Assembly: GCA_900316045.1 (NCBI GenBank)
Contig: ONBM01000021.1
Location: forward strand, 1-52,278
Origin: an uncultured Bacteroidales bacterium
GTDB taxonomy: Bacteria; Bacteroidota; Bacteroidia; Bacteroidales; UBA932
Direction: 5' to 3'
DNA length: 52,278 bases
Made by a program: the position numbers and the translations under genes. The notes under the pieces are model-generated. The model was given only the letters and a program-made list of their open reading frames with translations. It searched no databases and had not been told where the DNA came from. Below are positions 17,177-26,200 of this stretch, piece by piece (position 1 is the first letter of the stretch; each line of letters opens with the position of its first letter).

Positions 17177-18694
17177 TTACTTTTCGGAATGATAAGCGGC
17201 TTCGGCCTTGGCTATGTTGGCAGCCAGCATCTGGAGCTCGATTCCCGAGTCGATATATTCAGAGTGGGCTTGCAGCCATGCGGTCTGGGCAGACAGGGCA
17301 GTGTTTGTCGTGATTACTCCGGTCTCGAAACCTATCGTGGCGGTTCTGAGGTTTTCCTCGGCGCTTTCAAGATTGCTCTTAGCCATGACATGTTTCTCGA
17401 AAGCCTCGTCCTGCTGCTTTCTGAGCTGGGTCACCTGAAGATTTATGAGATTCTTCGCATCTTCCAGCTGTGTCCTGTAAAGAGTCGCTTCTGCCTTGGC
17501 TTTCCTTGTCTTGTTGTTGGCCTCGAAGGCATGGAATATAGGAATATTCACTACCACCCCTGCATTGAACATCCCGCTCCACTCTTTCTCGAAGCCATGT
17601 TTCAGATTAGGGTTGGTCACTGAATATCCTGCCATCAATGCCACCTGTGGCATCATGTCGGCCCTTGCTACTGCGACTTTCTTGTCATATATCCGCGATG
17701 CCAGGTCCAGGCTCCTTGTCTCCGGCCTGTCGGCATATATTTGTTCCATATCCTTCTGGGTGGTCATCTGCGGCACAGGCACCTCGTCGAGCTTTTCATC
17801 AGAGAGGGTTATGTCTGAATTCAAGTCCATGCCTATAAGCTTGCAGAGCAGCATCTTTGAAAGCACCAGTCCGTTGCTGGCCTTGGTCCTGAGCATGTCC
17901 GCTTCATTTGCCTTAACCTTTATCTGAAGAGCATCAGATTCTGTCGCAACCCCTTCTTTAACGGAGATGTCCACATCTTTCTCCATTTTGTGAAGCAGGT
18001 CGGCGTAAGCCTCTGACAGTTTCAGCTTGTTGGCGACGGACACTATCTGCCAATATGCCTGGTCAACTTCGACGACGACTTCCTGATACTTCTGGTCGTA
18101 CTGTGTCTCTGCCAGCTGTTCTGCCAATTTGGCAATCTTGTTGGCAGCAACAATTTTCCCTCCCATGAAGACCGGTTGCTGTGCCGTCACGGTCCCAAGG
18201 AATATGTTCTCGATGTCTGGATGGAAGGCATCGGCTATCTCCTTTCCGAGCGCATTCAGCGTCTCTGACAGGTCTGTCTTCGACATCGCGCCCACCACGG
18301 TCTGCCACATCGGGCTCTGCATGTATTCCGCAGCAGCCTGAGGATTGGAAGTTATGGCGGTCATGAGAGCTTGCGCGAAAGACTGCGTCTGTCCATGGAT
18401 GGTCGTGCCCATATTGTTCAGCTTTGCCGTGGCCTCGTCGCTGATGAGTCCGAAATCGTTCGGATTATAGACGTAGGCACCCGTTGCCGATATGTTGGGG
18501 AAATAATTCGCCAGTGCGATTTTGCGGTCGTATCCCGCCATCTTGATTTTCGTGTCTGCCTGAATCAGGTCCTTGTTGTTCTTGATTGCCATGTCTCTGC
18601 ACTCTTCCAGAGAGAGGACCTGTTGTGCGTTCAATCCCAGAGGAATCATGGCCAATGCTGCCAGAACTGAGATTCTCGTGAACTGCTTTCTCAT
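17177..18694 (-). CDS. TolC-family outer-membrane efflux channel
   Basis: About 505 residues. I chose the ATG at 18694 because it begins a standard signal peptide (MRKQFTRISVLAALAMIPLGLNAQ); the frame itself is open from 18772 but the added residues are basic and break the signal. The mature part has the duplicated outer-membrane efflux protein pattern: LSLEECRDMAIKNN at the start of repeat 1, long helices, and a second repeat with TRKAKAEATLYRTQLEDAKN. A roughly 80-residue insertion (DEATAKLNNMGTTIHG to LSETLNALGKEI) near the N-terminus is longer than in the minimal family. First gene of the export operon; divergent from an araC-like regulator that probably controls it. Confidence 0.9.
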   Translation of the reverse strand: MRKQFTRISVLAALAMIPLGLNAQQVLSLEECRDMAIKNNKDLIQADTKIKMAGYDRKIALANYFPNISATGAYVYNPNDFGLISDEATAKLNNMGTTIHGQTQSFAQALMTAITSNPQAAAEYMQSPMWQTVVGAMSKTDLSETLNALGKEIADAFHPDIENIFLGTVTAQQPVFMGGKIVAANKIAKLAEQLAETQYDQKYQEVVVEVDQAYWQIVSVANKLKLSEAYADLLHKMEKDVDISVKEGVATESDALQIKVKANEADMLRTKASNGLVLSKMLLCKLIGMDLNSDITLSDEKLDEVPVPQMTTQKDMEQIYADRPETRSLDLASRIYDKKVAVARADMMPQVALMAGYSVTNPNLKHGFEKEWSGMFNAGVVVNIPIFHAFEANNKTRKAKAEATLYRTQLEDAKNLINLQVTQLRKQQDEAFEKHVMAKSNLESAEENLRTATIGFETGVITTNTALSAQTAWLQAHSEYIDSGIELQMLAANIAKAEAAYHSEK

Positions 18695-18750
18695 ATCTTT
18701 ATTCTCAATGTTTATTTTCGGTTTATCAATATACAATTTTCTTTTTAACC

Positions 18751-18822
18751 GCAAAAAAATGTCTTTTTGCAAAAATTTAGCCTAAAAGGTATAAAAATCA
18801 CTCTCTGTTATTGCTAAAAGGT
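18751..18822. promoter_or_regulatory. Inverted and direct repeats between tolC-like and araC-like genes
   Basis: GCAAAAA (18751-18757) and TTTTTGC (18764-18770) form a 7-bp inverted repeat 57 bases upstream of the TolC start. Beyond it, CTAAAAGGT occurs twice as a direct repeat (18782-18790 and 18814-18822), 32 bases apart or about three helical turns, the arrangement expected of AraC-family binding sites. These are candidate operators for the divergent regulator. Confidence 0.45.
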
Positions 18823-18952
18823 GTCAATAGGTCGAATTAAATAATACCTTTCGATACTAGATGCTCTGAAGACACTTTTCCTTGGCTATTCCGCAATGAT
18901 GGAAAGGCAGGAGAAGCCTTACAAATATGTTGCCTTCATTTTACCATTTGGA

Positions 18953-18990
18953 TTGATTTTTGTATTTAATTTTTTTATATTTGGCCAAAT
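18953..18990 (+). promoter_or_regulatory. Promoter of the araC-like gene with overlapping palindrome
   Basis: TTG (18953-18955), a 20-base spacer and TATATTTG (18976-18983, exact TAnnTTTG) lie 65 bases before the ATG. The -7 element is embedded in a perfect 12-bp palindrome, ATTTGGCCAAAT (18979-18990), which could be an autoregulatory operator. Confidence 0.5.
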
Positions 18991-19047
18991 TTACGAAGAA
19001 AAGAAAATTAATGCCCAAATTGAAACTATCTAACAGCTATTTATATT

Positions 19048-19977
19048 ATGGATGAATATCTACAGAAAATCGACATGAAGCACATTAGAAAACTGCTTCC
19101 TGCTAAGATAGACACCGAGCTGAATGAGGATCTTTACATACTCCGCATTCACTACGACGAGTCTTATGTTCAGAAACTACGTTCCTTCCTGGAATTTCCT
19201 TGCAGGACAGATGTGTATCTGACCTTTTTCTGCATAAAAGGCTCAGTGGACCTGGAAGTCAATCTTAGGACATTCAGCCTCACTGAGCATACCATGTTCA
19301 TTAGCACCCCGGGCAACATCATTAAAGCTAAAATCGACCCGGGAAAGAAGGATTTCGGCAACGAAATGCTACTCCTTGCCATTTCACCTTCTTTCCTCTC
19401 GAACATCAGCCTGGAAGTGAACAAGAGCCTGGGAAACCTCATCAGCTTCCTCTCCGATCCCGTCATTCATCTTGATGATGCGTCAATTCAGATTTGCGAA
19501 AGTTATATCGGCATAGTAAAAAAAATTATTGACTCTGACTGCTCTAGTAAGAGAGAAACAGTCGGCGCGCTGATTTCTTCTCTGTTCTATTATTTCGTCA
19601 GCCTTGTTGTCAAGCGAGACGAGAATAAGAAGGCAGTGCCGATGAAAAATGCCTCCGTGAGGGTGACCCAGCTGCTTGAGAGATTCATTAAACTTGTCAC
19701 TGAATACCATAACTCAGAGCGAAACATGGCTTTTTATGCCACCAACCTTGGGCTTACTCCGAAATATCTTTCCAAGCTCATAAAGCAAGCTAGCGGAAGG
19801 TCGGCCCCAGAGTGGATTGATTCCTTCGTCATCTTGGAGGCGAAGAATATGTTGAAATATACCGATAACAGCATAAAGGAAATAGTCTATAAGCTGCACT
19901 TCCCGAACCCATCGGTATTCTATAAGTTCTTCAAAGCCCACACAGGGATGACTCCAAGCCAGTATAGGAACATGTAA
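19048..19977 (+). CDS. AraC-family transcriptional regulator
   Basis: A 309-residue cytoplasmic protein. Residues about 35-190 form a cupin-like sensor domain without recognised ligand specificity; residues about 205-309 are the double helix-turn-helix: MAFYATNLGLTPKYLSKLIKQASGRSAPEWI and the closing FPNPSVFYKFFKAHTGMTPSQYRN, which is the AraC signature. It is transcribed divergently from the TolC-HlyD-permease operon across 353 bases containing direct repeats and a palindrome. This arrangement is common for Bacteroidota efflux operons and suggests it controls the exporter in response to the exported compound. Confidence 0.9.
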   Translation: MDEYLQKIDMKHIRKLLPAKIDTELNEDLYILRIHYDESYVQKLRSFLEFPCRTDVYLTFFCIKGSVDLEVNLRTFSLTEHTMFISTPGNIIKAKIDPGKKDFGNEMLLLAISPSFLSNISLEVNKSLGNLISFLSDPVIHLDDASIQICESYIGIVKKIIDSDCSSKRETVGALISSLFYYFVSLVVKRDENKKAVPMKNASVRVTQLLERFIKLVTEYHNSERNMAFYATNLGLTPKYLSKLIKQASGRSAPEWIDSFVILEAKNMLKYTDNSIKEIVYKLHFPNPSVFYKFFKAHTGMTPSQYRNM

Positions 19978-20018
19978 CGAATTTTAAGTAAAACCGTTTT
20001 AAAAAATTAACGAATTCT

Positions 20019-20049
20019 TTTGGAAATTCAGATTTTGTTGATATCTTTG
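20019..20049 (+). promoter_or_regulatory. Strong Bacteroidota promoter without a downstream protein gene
   Basis: TTTG (20019-20022), exactly 19 bases, and TATCTTTG (20042-20049, exact TAnnTTTG). It is among the best consensus matches in the window, yet no coding frame follows; it reads into a hairpin with terminator features at 20112-20146. Confidence 0.6.
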
Positions 20050-20054
20050 CAACG

Positions 20055-20146
20055 GACAAACAAAGTTCTTTTATTTGTTGTCTATTTGTTAAGTTCGTTT
20101 TATATACACAGGGCCGGCTCTTTGGGGAAAGCGCCGGCCTTTCTTT
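20055..20146 (+). ncRNA. Putative stand-alone small RNA of about 90 nt
   Basis: The transcript expected from the promoter at 20019-20049 would begin near 20055 and end in a Rho-independent terminator. Two hairpins are visible: GACAAACAAA (20055-20064) with TTTGTTGTC (20074-20082), nine pairs with one bulge, and GGCCGGC (20112-20118) with GCCGGCC (20133-20139) followed by TTTCTTT. No start codon with a meaningful frame lies between. It is downstream of the araC-like gene, same strand, 78 bases after its stop, but has its own promoter. I cannot assign it to a named RNA family. Confidence 0.55.
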
Positions 20147-20149
20147 ATG

Positions 20150-20600
20150 GAATCGAGTCCCCAGATGACAAGTAAATCATCCTGCTATTTGTCCAGATAA
20201 CCCAAATATATGTTCAGGAATAAATCTGGCGAGTGTCAAAAGGCGTTCTGTAAATGGCATCACAGGTCCTGATTACCGATAATTTTCAAAAAGCACGTAA
20301 CTCCGGATCAAGTCCATATAAGGCAAGCCCAACGAAGCTGTATCGTGGTACATTATGCGCTTGACGAAGATGAGAATCGGAGAATAGACTTTCCGCAGAG
20401 ATGTCTACAGGTTCTTCCACTTCGAACATTCACTCTCCCGAGGGTGAGCAGAGATGTCTTCGTAAGTGGTTGATAATCAACAACGGTGTTGCCTACCTAT
20501 ATGAAAATCGGGGAAGGAGGTCAATTAATGCGAGCGAAAGAACTTATTATCAGGCACATACAAAGGACTTCACGCCTACCCTATAGGTCAGGCAGCCTGG
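20150..20600. other. Gene-free stretch
   Basis: No frame looks coding. The only structure seen is a 12-base direct repeat, GCAGAGATGTCT, at 20395-20406 and 20448-20459. The rest may be decayed coding sequence, but nothing recognisable remains. Confidence 0.4.
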
Positions 20601-20610
20601 ACGGAGTACG

Positions 20611-20802
20611 GATGCCGGTATGTAGTACAGTCAGGCGAGGATGCCGTGATGTAGCACAGTGAATCCGCATCTCCGGGTGTCCCTTTGCGTATCTGCTGTA
20701 CTACATGTCTCCCATTCCTGCTCTTCATGGTGGTTTTGCCTAAGATGTAGTGCAGCGAATGTGGCCTATGGCCCGCCACGTTGCCTGATTGCTGTACTAC
20801 AT
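20611..20802. repeat. Cluster of five ATGTAGTACAG repeats in both orientations
   Basis: ATGTAGTACAG (20620-20630), ATGTAGCACAG (20649-20659), CTGTACTACAT (20695-20705), ATGTAGTGCAG (20745-20755) and CTGTACTACAT (20792-20802). The first two belong to a longer direct repeat (GATGCCG then the word, 29-base period). Copies two and three, and four and five, are mutually inverted and could form hairpins. No protein gene overlaps. Confidence 0.7.
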
Positions 20803-20849
20803 CCTCACTTAATGCGGAATTGCTGGCGCATCGCATTATCGCGCATTAT

Positions 20850-21170
20850 CCCACGGAAATCCAGCTGGAACGCCGTAGAATGCCGTGGAATGGCGTTTCC
20901 GTGGATTTCCGTCGGGGGGAATAGCGAGATGTGGCTGAATCAGGGGAGAGAAATCCAGCTGGAGTGCCTCAGAATAGGGTTTTCGTGGATTTCCGTCGGG
21001 GGAATAGCGAGATGTGGCTGAATCAGGGGAGAGAAATCCAGCTGGAGTGCCTCAGAATAGGGTTTTCGTGGATTTCCGTCGGGGGGAATAGCGAGATGTG
21101 GCTGAATCAAGGGAGAGAAATCCAGCTGGAGTGCCTCAGAATAGGGTTTTCGTGGATTTCCGTCGGCGGA
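20850..21170. repeat. Tandem repeat, unit 83-84 bp, about three copies plus a diverged copy
   Basis: The marker GTGGCTGAAT recurs at 20931, 21014 and 21098, giving units of 83 and 84 bases that are almost identical. A diverged partial unit precedes them (20850-20915). Each unit contains GAAATCCA and, about 30 bases later, TGGATTTC, so each can fold into a stem-loop. Units vary by a G-run (GTCGGGGG to GTCGGGGGG), a slippage mark. The repeat abuts the left side of the presumed acquired locus. Confidence 0.85.
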
Positions 21171-21300
21171 GATGACAGAGGGACTGTGATAATCACTGGA
21201 GGTGATTACTAGGATGGCATATGGAAAAGGCTGGATAGAAAGGATGACATGTGTGATCGGCATGGTGGCGGAGTGAACTAAGGACGACGCATCTCTGTTC

Positions 21301-21321
21301 ATCCTGAATCTAATTCAGGAT
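21301..21321. repeat. Palindromic repeat at the 3' end of the sigma gene
   Basis: ATCCTGAAT (21301-21309) and ATTCAGGAT (21313-21321) are perfect 9-bp arms around CTA. The sequence resembles the GAACTTGATTCAGGATCT cap of the repeat arrays near 48.6, 49.6 and 50.3 kb. It overlaps the last codons of the sigma gene on the minus strand; without a T-run it is a weak terminator candidate. Confidence 0.6.
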
Positions 21322-21905
21322 AAGGTTGTTCCGCCTATCAACCACAGCAAGATAGGTGAATAGTCCTTTAGGAGGATGCGCAGTTGTTTCAACGCTTGCT
21401 GGATGCGATAGTCTACGGTCTTGGGTGAGACTTGCAGCATCTCGGCAATTCCCTTGTAGCTTTTGTTCCCGAATCGATGTAATATGAATGCCTCACGATA
21501 AGTGTCCGGCAGCGACGCTAATGCTTCTTTGATTTTCTGCTGTAATTCATTGAAATGAATCTGGTTATCCTCTACCAGCACATCCTCTGCAGTCTCTAAG
21601 AAACGCATCTCGGCCTTGTAGCGGGCTTGGTTGTGCAGGATAAGATTAACGCTGCGATGATACATCATGGAAAGCAAGTAGTTGCTGAGAGAACGAAAGA
21701 TATTGATGTTCTCTCGGTTCTCCCACACCCAGAGCAAGATGTCTTGGCTGATCTCTTCAGCCTCTTCCAGGCTTACGAAGCGATTCCCGTAGGCACACAA
21801 TACCGGATAATACCGCTTAAATAAGATCCTGTATGCGTTCCAGTTACCTTCATGGACAGCGGTCAGTAATTCGTTCTCTTTCGATGCCTGTGTCTCTTTG
21901 CTCAT
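21315..21905 (-). CDS. ECF-type RNA polymerase sigma-70 factor
   Basis: 196 residues. Region 2 spans about 20-95 (FKRYYPVLCAYGNRFVSLEEAEEISQDILLWVWENR, then NIFRSLSNYLLSMMYHRSVN) and region 4 about 125-180 (ALASLPDTYREAFILHRFGNKSYKGIAEMLQVSPKTVDYRIQQAL). There is no region 1 or 3, as is usual for ECF factors. It should direct transcription of the neighbouring SusC/SusD/rhamnosidase genes when released by the FecR-type anti-sigma factor. Oddly, it is divergent from fecR rather than immediately upstream in the same direction. The C-terminal ILLWLIGGTTLS tail is hydrophobic, which is unusual for a soluble factor but seen in some Bacteroides ECF sigmas. Confidence 0.9.
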   Translation of the reverse strand: MSKETQASKENELLTAVHEGNWNAYRILFKRYYPVLCAYGNRFVSLEEAEEISQDILLWVWENRENINIFRSLSNYLLSMMYHRSVNLILHNQARYKAEMRFLETAEDVLVEDNQIHFNELQQKIKEALASLPDTYREAFILHRFGNKSYKGIAEMLQVSPKTVDYRIQQALKQLRILLKDYSPILLWLIGGTTLS

Positions 21906-21920
21906 GATATTATCTTAGTT

Positions 21921-21928
21921 CAAAATTA
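21921..21928 (-). promoter_or_regulatory. Candidate -7 element of the sigma gene
   Basis: Minus-strand TAATTTTG fits TAnnTTTG, 15 bases before the ATG at 21905. No clear -33 partner was found. The 200-base space to fecR must also hold the promoter of the anti-sigma gene. Confidence 0.3.
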
Positions 21929-22104
21929 CATATTTTTTTGAAAAGTGACCCTCGAATGTATATTGGCTAATATCTATTCAAAAACATATTATTGGAGCAA
22001 AAAAAATCTGCTTTGTTTAGGAATGCGCTGTTTCTCCCTTGTCTATATAGAAAAGAGCAATCGAAAAGCTAGCTTTCTTTGCCGATTCATCATAGAAAAA
22101 GAAT

Positions 22105-23139
22105 ATGGATACGCAGCAAAATATAGAAGAACAAGTATTGATTCGCTATTGTGCAGGGCAAGCCACGGAGCAGGAATGTGAGGTGGTTGAAGCGTGGTTG
22201 GCTCAGTCTGAAGAACATGAGCAGCTATTGAAACAGCTCATGTCGCTGTCCTGGCATGCGGATCTTCTGCGTGTTGCGCCACAAGTCGATGCCGACAAGG
22301 CATGGCAACAGGCTGGCCGGAGACTCAAAGGAAAAAACATCAGCCTGCCACGCCGCATCTGGAAAATATTCCAGTCGGTGGCAGCCATCCTAATCCTCCC
22401 ACTGATCGTGACCTTTGGCATTCTATATTATCATGATCATGCCGAGCAACCAGCGGAAGAGAGCGATCGCCTTGTGGAGGTATGCACCAATCCGGGCATG
22501 ACCACCCACTTCGCACTGCCCGATGGCTCTTTGGTACACTTGAACTCGGAGTCAGTATTGCGCTATCCGGCTACTTTTGCCAAGTCAGAACGCCTGGTGG
22601 AATTGGATGGGGAGGCATATTTCGAAGTTGAGAGTGATCCAGAGTATCCCTTCGTAGTGAAGACTCCTCATCAAACGCAGGTTGAGGTAGTAGGCACCAC
22701 TTTCAATCTGGAAGCATTTGGGTCCGAACCAAAAGTACAAGCCACGTTGCTCACCGGAAAGATTAGCTTCGCCTATGCACAAGGCACAGCGACGCACGTT
22801 GTCGAGTTGAAACCTGGTCACAAGCTGATTTATGATGTGGAAGGCTCGAAAACACGCGTGCTTGCCACGAACGGACAGGCAGAGACAGCATGGAAAGATG
22901 GGAAAATCATCTTTAACGCTACCCCATTGCCCGAAGCGCTGCGTATGCTGGAAAAACGCTTTCATGTCCGGTTGATTCTGAAAAATCCAAGCCTACGGGA
23001 AGAGGCCTTCACGGGTACCTTCACCAGCCAGCGGTTGGAGCGAATCCTGGAGGTGTTCCGGCTGTCCTCCGGCATTCGTTGGCGTTACATTGACAATCCC
23101 GATAAGACAGACGAATTATTAACCATAGAAATATATTAA
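22105..23139 (+). CDS. FecR-family anti-sigma factor
   Basis: A 344-residue inner-membrane protein. The cytoplasmic N-terminus (about 1-85) would bind the ECF sigma factor; one membrane segment lies at about 90-112 (IFQSVAAILILPLIVTFGIL); the periplasmic FecR domain follows (TTHFALPDGSLVHLNSESVLRYPATFA, RLVELDGEAYFEVESDPEYPFVVKTP, VEVVGTTFNLEAFG), and then a C-terminal STN-interacting domain (FNATPLPEALRMLEKRFHVRLIL). It relays contact from the SusC transducer to the sigma factor. ATG 22105 gives a typical soluble start. It is followed after 152 bases, containing hairpins, by susC. Confidence 0.93.
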   Translation: MDTQQNIEEQVLIRYCAGQATEQECEVVEAWLAQSEEHEQLLKQLMSLSWHADLLRVAPQVDADKAWQQAGRRLKGKNISLPRRIWKIFQSVAAILILPLIVTFGILYYHDHAEQPAEESDRLVEVCTNPGMTTHFALPDGSLVHLNSESVLRYPATFAKSERLVELDGEAYFEVESDPEYPFVVKTPHQTQVEVVGTTFNLEAFGSEPKVQATLLTGKISFAYAQGTATHVVELKPGHKLIYDVEGSKTRVLATNGQAETAWKDGKIIFNATPLPEALRMLEKRFHVRLILKNPSLREEAFTGTFTSQRLERILEVFRLSSGIRWRYIDNPDKTDELLTIEIY

Positions 23140-23150
23140 ACACTAATTGC

Positions 23151-23270
23151 CATGAAAACCATAACCACGTAAGAAAAAAACATCCGACAGGGACGTTGGT
23201 GCGTCACAGCCGGATGAAAAAGAGAACGGAAAATGCTTGTTTGGCGACAAGCATCCCATCATTTTAGTTT
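23151..23270 (+). promoter_or_regulatory. Structured leader before the acquired susC
   Basis: Between fecR and susC lie a six-codon frame starting ATG 23151 (MKTITT, TAA at 23169-23171) and two hairpins: CATCCG (23181-23186) with CGGATG (23211-23216), and ATGCTTGT (23233-23240) with ACAAGCAT (23247-23254). The second has 8 perfect pairs and a 6-base loop but no T-run. A mini-frame plus hairpins suggests attenuation or mRNA processing; function is inferred. Confidence 0.4.
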
Positions 23271-23291
23271 AAATAAACCAATTACAAAAGT

Positions 23292-26200
23292 ATGTCAAAT
23301 TTTTTGATCCCCCAACAAAATTGGGCGATAAAGGCGTTACGACTGTCTGAACAAGTCGTGCAACAAATTCCAAAAAGTATGAAGCTAAGTGTGTTAGCCC
23401 TGTTCTGCTCAGCAGGCATCGCTTGGTCAGCAGAAAGCTATGCGCAAGAGGCCAAAGTGAGCTTGAATGCGCAAAACGAGACGGTACAAACCGTATTAAA
23501 TAAGATTGAAGATCAGTCTGACTTCTCTTTCTTCTTCAATGTGCGCCACATAGACCTTGACCGGAGAGTGTCGTTATCGGTAGAGGAAAGTGATGTGTTT
23601 AACGTGCTGGACAAAATCTTTGCCGGCACGGATGTGACCTATAAGGTATTGGATCGAAAAATCATCTTGACAAAGGCAGAAGGGAAGGCATCGCAGCAAA
23701 ATGGCCATACTGTCACAGGTAAGGTAGTCGATAAGAATGGCGAACCCATCATCGGCGCCAACATCGTAGTCAAGGGCACGAATAACGGAACCATCACCGA
23801 CGTAGATGGTAATTTCACGCTGCAAGTTCCATCCAATGCCCAACTGATTTTTTCTTTTATCGGTTATATTACTCAAGACATTGTCGTCGGAAACCAGAGC
23901 ACTTTGAATGTAACCTTGAATGAAGATGCCGAAGCATTGGACGAATTGGTCGTAATTGGCTATGGAACTACAACAAAAAAAGAGTTCACTGGATCAGTGT
24001 CTTCTGTAAGACTGGAAGATTCTCCGATCTCTTTGGTTTCTAATACAAATGTACTAGAGTCACTGAAGGGGACAGTGTCGGGTATTGATATAGGGGCGAC
24101 TAATTCAGCAGGAGCTCAGCCATCTATGTTAGTCAGAGGGCAACGTTCCATATCTGGATCAAATGATCCACTTATTGTAGTGGATGGCGTTATTTTTATG
24201 GGTAGCATAAATGATATTAATCCTAATGATATTTCCACTATAGATGTTCTGAAAGATGCAACTTCTGCGGCCGCATATGGTTCGCGTTCAGCAAATGGTG
24301 TTATTGCAATCACTACTAAAAAAGGTAAAACTGGTAAGCCGATAATCAATCTAAATATCACTGGTAGTATGCAAAAATGGCATCGGCAGCCAAAACTGCT
24401 TAATGGACAGCAATGGTTGGATATGGTCAGAGATAAGAATAAATATGACGATTATAGTTTTTTGTATGACCAAGAAAAAATAAATGCCGATGCTGGAAAA
24501 GAGACAAATTGGTTGGATGAGACAACACGGACAGGTTGGATGCAAGATTATCAGGTATCAGTATCAGGAGCCGGCGAAAAAATGAATTATTATGTGTCTA
24601 CTTCTTATACTGATAACAAAGGAATAGTGAGAGGTGATGATTACTCTCGAATGACAATATTAGGTAAGATTAATACTAATATTACTGATTGGTTGCAAAT
24701 TGGACTTGATGCAGCCTATACCCATTCGGATTATTCGGGGGTTGGTGCTAATTTAACGGCTGCAACAATACTCTCTCCATATGATATGATGTATAGAGCT
24801 AATTCGAATAAATTAGAAAGGCACCCAAATGGCAAAAGTGAGGCGATAAACCCTTTATGGAATGTTGACTCTAAAGCTTTGGATGATAAAGATTTCAGCA
24901 ATAATATGCGAATGAATGCTTTTGCTGTCCTTAAAATGCCTTGGATAAAAGGGCTAAGCTATCGTTTAAATTATTCGGGAAATCTAAATTACCAACGTTT
25001 GGGACAGTTTTATCATGAATCATACTATGCACCTATCGGTGCATACGATGATGATTCCCGTTATTCTATTACAGCACAACAAAGCTATTTGGCAAATGCG
25101 AATGGAAATGTAAGAAATATTAAAACAACGAGTTGGGTTGTGGATAACATCCTCAGTTACAAAAATCGGTTTGGTAAACATTCGCTTGATCTAACAGCTG
25201 TAGCAACACGTGATAGCAAGACGATAAATGATGAATCTATGATTGGTAAGGATTTCTCGCAAAATGGAAATACAGCCTTAGGAATGAATGGTCTGCATTA
25301 TGCAAAAATCCAGAAATGGAATGCGAATAACGTAAAGAGGAGAAATGCAGGTTATTTTACTAGAGCATCCTATTCTTACAATGATACTTATTATCTAACA
25401 ACTTCTTACAGAAGAGATGGCGCTTCTGTTTTTGGAGCAGAGAATAAGTGGGGCAACTTTTGGGCTTTCGGTACAGCTTGGCTCATTTCAAATGAGCCAT
25501 TTATGCAACGTTTATCGTTCTTGAATAGCCTAAAGTTGAAATTATCTTGGGGTAAGAATGGCAACCAAGGAATAGATCCATATGGAACTTTATCTACTGT
25601 AAGCAGTGGCTCTTCCGGTGGTTACTTTTATACTTTTGGTAATAGTGGGACACCCTCTTATGCTATCCGGCAGTCTGTGTTGGGTAATGCTCTATTGGGT
25701 TGGGAAACTACAGAGTCGTGGAACTTTGGCTTTGAGTCTTCGTGGATTGATAATAGGATCTCAGTCGATTTAGATGTCTATTTCTCTAAGACTTATGATC
25801 AAATCTTTAATAGGAGTATTCCTGTCATGACAGGCTTCGTAAGTATGAAATCATCAATGGGAGAAGTTAAGAACAGGGGTGTGGAAATGGCTGTGAGAAC
25901 AGTGAATCTTCAGAATCGCGATTGGAATTGGTCATCAGTTTTGACTTTTTGGCTAAACCGAAATACATTGAATCATCTTTATGGTGAGGATATGGATGGA
26001 GATGGTAAAGAAGATGATGATATGGGTAATAATTTATTCATAGGCAAGTCTATTCATTCTATATTCGGTTACAAGCAAAATGGGATTGTTCAGACCGATG
26101 ATATAGATTATATCAAAGCTAATGGAGTTGAGCCAGGAACACCGAAGTATGTGGATATTAATGAAGACGGAATCATTAATGTTGATGATCGTACCATTGT

